The position numbers and the translations under genes are program-made. A stretch of 17,405 nucleotides of DNA from Rhodocyclaceae bacterium (lineage in GTDB: Bacteria; Pseudomonadota; Gammaproteobacteria; Burkholderiales; Rhodocyclaceae): NCBI GenBank assembly GCA_023253415.1, contig JALRGK010000263.1:1-17405 (forward strand), read 5' to 3'. Positions 14,092 through 17,405 of this stretch are shown here, piece after piece (within the stretch, counting starts at the first letter, position 1; every line of letters begins with the position of its first letter). The notes beneath the pieces are model-generated. The model searched no databases. It had not been told where the DNA came from and saw nothing but the letters and a program-made list of their open reading frames with translations.

Positions 14092-15147
14092 ATGCTGAAT
14101 ACACCCAACAGCCTCCGCTCTGCCATTGAAAAGGCAGCACATGCTTTGGGATTCGTGGAAATCCGTGTGGGCAAACCGGTCATTTCAGACGCTGCCAAAA
14201 AACGCCTACAGGAATGGTTACAGCAAGGCATGCATGGCACGATGGACTACATGCCGCGCCATGCGACACTAAGACAACAGCCCAACGAGCTCCATCCCGG
14301 AACAATCACCGTCATCAGTGTCCGTCTACCCTACTGGCCAGCAGATGCCAAGGACGCCGAGGAACAATTGGCCAATCCGGAAGCGGCATACGTTTCGCGA
14401 TACGCCCTGGGGCGCGACTACCACAAGGTCATACGATCTCGACTGCAGAAACTGGCCGATACCATTACCGATCAGTATGGCCCATTCGAATACCGCGCCT
14501 TCACCGATTCCGCCCCCGTCATGGAGGTGGCACTGGCCGACCAGGCTGGCTTGGGCTGGGAGGGAAAACATACCCTCTCGCTCAGCCGTACCGGCTCCTG
14601 GCATTTTCTAGGCGAGCTCTTTACGAATCTGCCGCTGCCGATCGATCCCCCCATCGAAAGCCATTGTGGTGACTGTCAACGCTGTCTGGATGCCTGCCCG
14701 ACACAAGCCATTACCCAACCCTATCAGGTCGACGCCCGTCGTTGCATCAGTTACCTGACGATTGAACACGACGGCGAGATTCCCTTGGAATTCCGCAAAG
14801 CACTCGGCAACCGGATCTACGGTTGTGATGACTGCCAGATTGTCTGCCCGTGGAACCGATTTGCCTCACCTGGCGATCCTGTCTTTGCCCCGCGCAATGA
14901 TCTTGATCAAGCGAAACTACTCACGCTTTTTGCATGGACGGAAGAAGAGTTCCTGAACCGATTTGAAGGGAGCCCGATTCGGCGCATCGGTTACGAACGC
15001 TGGCAACGTAACCTGAGTGTCGCTTTAGGTAACGCCCCTCATCATCCAGAAATCATTTCGGCGCTGACCCATAAAAAAGCCCACGCGAGTGCGCTCGTAA
15101 AAACGCACATCGAGTGGGCCCTGGCGCAACAGAACGCGCCGGTCTAG
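14092..15147 (+). CDS. queG: Epoxyqueuosine reductase
   Basis: Cobalamin-dependent iron-sulfur enzyme that reduces epoxyqueuosine to queuosine at the tRNA wobble position. From the ATG at 14092 it has 351 residues, normal for QueG. The catalytic acid is Asp139 (FTDSAPV). Two 4Fe-4S clusters are supplied by Cys192, 195, 198 and 202 (CGDCQRCLDACP), Cys218, and Cys245, 248 and 252 (CDDCQIVCPWN). A C-terminal HEAT-like helical part follows. The frame is open upstream to 13846 within wbuC, but that part is an out-of-frame reading of the cupin gene. In many proteobacteria queG is divergent from tsaE; here three genes lie between them. Confidence 0.96.
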   Translation: MLNTPNSLRSAIEKAAHALGFVEIRVGKPVISDAAKKRLQEWLQQGMHGTMDYMPRHATLRQQPNELHPGTITVISVRLPYWPADAKDAEEQLANPEAAYVSRYALGRDYHKVIRSRLQKLADTITDQYGPFEYRAFTDSAPVMEVALADQAGLGWEGKHTLSLSRTGSWHFLGELFTNLPLPIDPPIESHCGDCQRCLDACPTQAITQPYQVDARRCISYLTIEHDGEIPLEFRKALGNRIYGCDDCQIVCPWNRFASPGDPVFAPRNDLDQAKLLTLFAWTEEEFLNRFEGSPIRRIGYERWQRNLSVALGNAPHHPEIISALTHKKAHASALVKTHIEWALAQQNAPV

Positions 15148-15153
15148 CAAGGC

Positions 15154-15384
15154 TTACTTACAGTCTGTCTTGCAACCTGTACCACAGCCGGTACCACAAG
15201 AACCACCCCCGGTTTTGCAACCGAAGATGCTGTATGCCGGGCAATAGCGAATCAGACCCGTCAGCAGCGGCACCACGCCGATATAACCCCAGGCACCCAC
15301 GGTACCCGTCGCGGCCAGCGCAATCAGCACCAGACCAACTACGATACGAAGAACGCGATCCAAACCGCCTACATTCTGTGTCAT
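15154..15384 (-). CDS. DUF2892-type membrane protein with Cys-rich tail
   Basis: A 76-residue protein. GGLDRVLRIVVGLVLIALA and WGYIGVVPLLTGLIRYCPAY match the DUF2892 (YgaP-type inner-membrane) signature with two helices. The C terminus has six cysteines in about 30 residues: one in RYCPAY, then GCKTGGGSC, GTGC, GTGC and KTDC, spaced with glycines. Such a tail could bind metal or carry sulfane sulfur; that is inference. AGGAG lies seven bases before the ATG at 15384. It converges on queG (six-base gap) and is divergent from the AhpD-like gene. Confidence 0.8.
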   Translation of the reverse strand: MTQNVGGLDRVLRIVVGLVLIALAATGTVGAWGYIGVVPLLTGLIRYCPAYSIFGCKTGGGSCGTGCGTGCKTDCK

Positions 15385-15415
15385 TGACTTGCTCCTGTTA
15401 AATTCATGCGGTATT

Positions 15416-15444
15416 TATACACCGAATCGAATATTATATATAAT
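15416..15444 (+). promoter_or_regulatory. Overlapping divergent promoters for the DUF2892 and AhpD-like genes
   Basis: On the plus strand TATACA (15416-15421) and a perfect TATAAT (15439-15444) are 17 bases apart, giving a start near 15451 and a 34-base leader for the AhpD-like gene. On the minus strand another TATAAT lies at 15433-15438. The two -10 boxes together form the palindrome ATTATATATAAT (15433-15444). A clear minus-strand -35 is lacking; TTGCAA at 15454-15459 has a 15-base spacer. The overlap means the two promoters would compete or be co-regulated. Confidence 0.55.
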
Positions 15445-15484
15445 TGTAAATCTTTGCAATCGTACACGACACTAGGAGTTTGCC

Positions 15485-15832
15485 ATGTCCGGAAAATCTT
15501 TCAAAACCGTCACCCAAGATCTCAGCAAAGGGCTGGCTCAGTTCCGCGCCGAGGTGCCGGACGTCCAGGCCGGTTTTAGCGCACTGCATCAGGCCAGCAT
15601 GAAAGCCGGTGCACTGGATGCCCTAACAAAAGAGCTGATTGCCCTGGCAATTGGCGTTGCCGCTCGTTGTGATGGCTGTATTGGCTTCCACGTCCAAGCG
15701 CTGATCAAGCTGGGCGTCACCAAAGAGCAGCTGGCCGAGATGCTGGGTGTTGCCGTCATGATGGGTGGTGGCCCATCGCTGATGTACGCCGGTGAGACAA
15801 TGCGCGCTTTTGAAGAATTCAGCGCCAAGTAA
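15485..15832 (+). CDS. Carboxymuconolactone decarboxylase family (AhpD-like) protein
   Basis: A 115-residue all-helical protein of the CMD/AhpD superfamily. The redox motif CDGCIGFH gives Cys62, Cys65 and His69, the AhpD-type CxxCxxxH arrangement, after the helix LTKELIALAIGVAA. Members of this branch act as alkylhydroperoxidase-like thiol oxidoreductases; the partner here is unknown. AGGAG lies seven bases before the ATG at 15485. The promoter region is shared with the divergent DUF2892 gene. Its stop is only five bases from the convergent rsmB-like stop, so its terminator must lie inside that gene (see 15905-15931). Confidence 0.9.
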   Translation: MSGKSFKTVTQDLSKGLAQFRAEVPDVQAGFSALHQASMKAGALDALTKELIALAIGVAARCDGCIGFHVQALIKLGVTKEQLAEMLGVAVMMGGGPSLMYAGETMRAFEEFSAK

Positions 15833-15837
15833 TCCCG

Positions 15838-17238
15838 CTAAATTTTCTTGCGCCAGACTGCCGCAAAAAAGCCATCCGTATTGTGGCAATGTGGCAGTAA
15901 CTGTAGGCCCGGCAACCCTGTCGGGCCTTTTAGCTGGGCATCCGCTGGCAGCTCAATCCCCACCGAAGCAAGGTGGGCGACCGGATCAACCACCTCGAAT
16001 TGCGGATGCGCATCGCTGAAAGCTTGCTGCACCAGGCTGTTTTCCTGGGCCAGTAAGCTACAGGTGGCATATACCAGCAGCCCGCCCGGGCGCACTAGCG
16101 GGGCTGCCGCATCCAGAATCTTGCGCTGGATGTCCGCCAGTTCGGTAATCTGTTCGGCAGTCTGACGCCATTTCAAATCCGGGTTACGACGCAACGTTCC
16201 GGTACCGGAACAAGGGGCATCGACCAGCACACGGTCAAACTTACCTGCAAGGCGCTGAATCCGGTCATCGCGCTCATGCGCCAGCCGGATCGTCTGGACA
16301 TTCGACAACCCGGCGCGCGCCACGCGCGGCCCGAGCTTGGATAACCGCTTCTCGGAGATATCTGCTGCGTAAAGACGGCCTGTATTCTTCATCAATGCCC
16401 CCATCAGCAGGGTTTTACCGCCCGCTCCGGCACAGAAATCAAGAACCATCTCACCGCGTTTGGGTGACACAAGTGCAGCCAGTATTTGACTACCTTCGTC
16501 CTGCACTTCCATATCGCCTTTTACAAAGGCCGGATGTCGCTGAATGGCGGGTTTCCCTTCCAGACGCATACCCCATGGGGAATAGGGAGTTTCTTTGGCC
16601 GTAATGCCATGCTTTTCCAATTGCGCCAGAATTTCAGGGCGACGGGCATGCAGTGGGTTGATGCGCAAATCCAGTGGCGCTGGTACCAGGAGGGAACGCG
16701 CCAAGGCATCGGCTTCATCCGGCGCCATGCCGGATAGCGCCTGCTCCAGCCAATCCGGCCACTCGTGACAAACGGCCGCATCACCCTTGACCTGACCCGC
16801 GGCTTTCAACCGGCCAAACCACTCGGTATCTTCACCCTTGATCAGATGCTCAATCTCGCGCAGATTACGCCCCTGCAATCGCACCAGTGCAGCGAGTACC
16901 AGATAGCGCGCCTCATTGGGTGACGGTGGTTCTGAACGACTCACCACGTCTCGCAAACTGCGCAGATGACGCAGGACAGCATAGACGAGCTCTGCGATTC
17001 GGCCGCGGTCGGCATGGCCCATCTCACGATGCGCCTTGAAATAGTTGGACAACACACCATCTGCCGGCCGTTCGAACTTAAGTACTTCAGCCATCAGACT
17101 AATTGCCTGTGCCACAAAGGGCCGCGGCAAAGCAAGCTCAGCGGCGGTTTTCGGCTCACTGCTCACGGGCGACTGCGCCGTTCGCTTGGCCACGTTGCGC
17201 TTCTGGCTCGGTGCCTGTCTTTTCTTATTCATACCCAT
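15838..17238 (-). CDS. RsmB/NOP-type rRNA (cytosine-C5)-methyltransferase
   Basis: SAM-dependent RNA m5C methyltransferase of the RsmB/NOL1/NOP2 family, 466 residues. After a Lys/Arg-rich N-terminal stretch (1-35) comes a helical N-terminal domain, then the catalytic domain with motif I DFCAGAGGKT (267-276), motif IV DAPCSG with Cys343, and motif VI ATCSL with the nucleophile Cys393. The likely target is 16S rRNA C967 as for RsmB, but the N-terminal part differs enough from E. coli RsmB in my reading that I leave the symbol blank. It starts at ATG 17238 or ATG 17232 (GAGAG six bases before the latter), three to nine bases after the purN stop, so it is probably co-transcribed with purN. Confidence 0.9.
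   Translation of the reverse strand: MGMNKKRQAPSQKRNVAKRTAQSPVSSEPKTAAELALPRPFVAQAISLMAEVLKFERPADGVLSNYFKAHREMGHADRGRIAELVYAVLRHLRSLRDVVSRSEPPSPNEARYLVLAALVRLQGRNLREIEHLIKGEDTEWFGRLKAAGQVKGDAAVCHEWPDWLEQALSGMAPDEADALARSLLVPAPLDLRINPLHARRPEILAQLEKHGITAKETPYSPWGMRLEGKPAIQRHPAFVKGDMEVQDEGSQILAALVSPKRGEMVLDFCAGAGGKTLLMGALMKNTGRLYAADISEKRLSKLGPRVARAGLSNVQTIRLAHERDDRIQRLAGKFDRVLVDAPCSGTGTLRRNPDLKWRQTAEQITELADIQRKILDAAAPLVRPGGLLVYATCSLLAQENSLVQQAFSDAHPQFEVVDPVAHLASVGIELPADAQLKGPTGLPGLQLLPHCHNTDGFFAAVWRKKI
15905..15931 (+). terminator. Terminator-like hairpin for the AhpD-like gene, inside the rsmB-like coding region
   Basis: On the plus strand AGGCCCGGCA (15905-15914) pairs with TGTCGGGCCT (15919-15928), ten pairs with one G-T, a four-base loop and then TTT. 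It lies 73 bases after the AhpD-like stop and within the codons for GPTGLPGL of the convergent methyltransferase. The T-run is short, so efficiency is uncertain. Confidence 0.45.
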
Positions 17239-17241
17239 CTC

Positions 17242-17405
17242 TCAGCCCAAACGCGGGGCAATCAATGCAACGTTATTCGACAACCCATCCGCCAGCACCA
17301 CCTGCTGACCCGCAATCCGGAGACGACCCTCGGCAAACCAGCGGATAGCCGCCGGATAAATCCGATGCTCTTCCGCCAGAACACGGGCCGCCAGCGTTGT
17401 TGCCG
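17242..17405 (-). CDS. purN: Phosphoribosylglycinamide formyltransferase, C-terminal 53 residues (partial)
   Basis: The 5' part lies beyond the right edge. Reading the minus strand gives 53 codons and a TGA at 17242-17244. The stretch LAARVLAEEHRIYPAAIRWF, then AEGRLRI and QQVVL, matches the conserved C terminus of PurN (GAR transformylase), which uses 10-formyl-THF to formylate GAR in purine synthesis. The rsmB-like gene starts three bases downstream. Confidence 0.88.
   Translation of the reverse strand, partial: ATTLAARVLAEEHRIYPAAIRWFAEGRLRIAGQQVVLADGLSNNVALIAPRLG

Noticed and set aside
1..17405. Mobile elements, CRISPR arrays, tRNA or rRNA genes
   Set aside because: No transposase, integrase, regularly spaced repeats, or recognisable tRNA or rRNA sequence was seen by eye; a dedicated RNA search was not possible.

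Overview
The window looks like chromosomal core DNA from a moderate-GC proteobacterium. The gene order ribF-ileS-lspA-fkpB-ispH, tsaE beside an AmiC-type amidase, a divergent queG, and purN beside an RsmB/NOP-type methyltransferase are typical of Beta- or Gammaproteobacteria; I cannot separate the two from sequence alone. A cbb3-type terminal oxidase under FNR-type control suggests life at low or fluctuating oxygen. I saw no transposase, integrase, CRISPR array, rRNA or tRNA.

Layout from left to right. Positions 1-1144 (minus) hold the 5' two-thirds or more of ccoN, the catalytic subunit of cbb3 oxidase, which runs off the left edge. Positions 1145-1541 are a 397-base non-coding gap with two FNR-type boxes (one perfect, one with a single mismatch) and an intrinsic terminator between them. 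I read this as the ccoN promoter preceded by a possible FNR-controlled small RNA. Positions 1542-4248 (minus) carry ccoS and ccoI, which mature the oxidase (cofactor insertion and copper export). Positions 4281-9996 (minus) are a compact housekeeping run: ispH, fkpB, lspA, ileS and ribF, several overlapping by 4-8 bases. Positions 10053-11869 (minus) hold a Tat-exported amidase (amiC) and tsaE.

Positions 11937-13497 (minus) hold two small accessory membrane-protein genes (a DUF2798-type protein and a TsoY-like multi-pass protein), possibly with a tiny CxxCC membrane peptide between them. From 13617 the plus strand carries a WbuC-type cupin and queG (epoxyqueuosine reductase). The DUF2798, TsoY and WbuC genes sit where tsaE and queG are neighbours in many proteobacteria. 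Next come a minus-strand DUF2892 protein with a Cys-rich tail and a divergent plus-strand AhpD-like carboxymuconolactone decarboxylase family gene, sharing one AT-rich promoter region. The right end is an RsmB/NOP-type rRNA m5C methyltransferase and the last 53 codons of purN, both on the minus strand.

Functionally, the left third links oxygen-responsive respiration (ccoN, ccoI, ccoS) to a long block for isoprenoid synthesis, protein folding, lipoprotein processing, translation and flavin synthesis. The middle serves cell division and tRNA modification (amiC, tsaE, queG). The 11.9-15.8 kb stretch contains most of the poorly characterised genes. The best candidate for something undescribed is the FNR box / hairpin / terminator unit upstream of ccoN.
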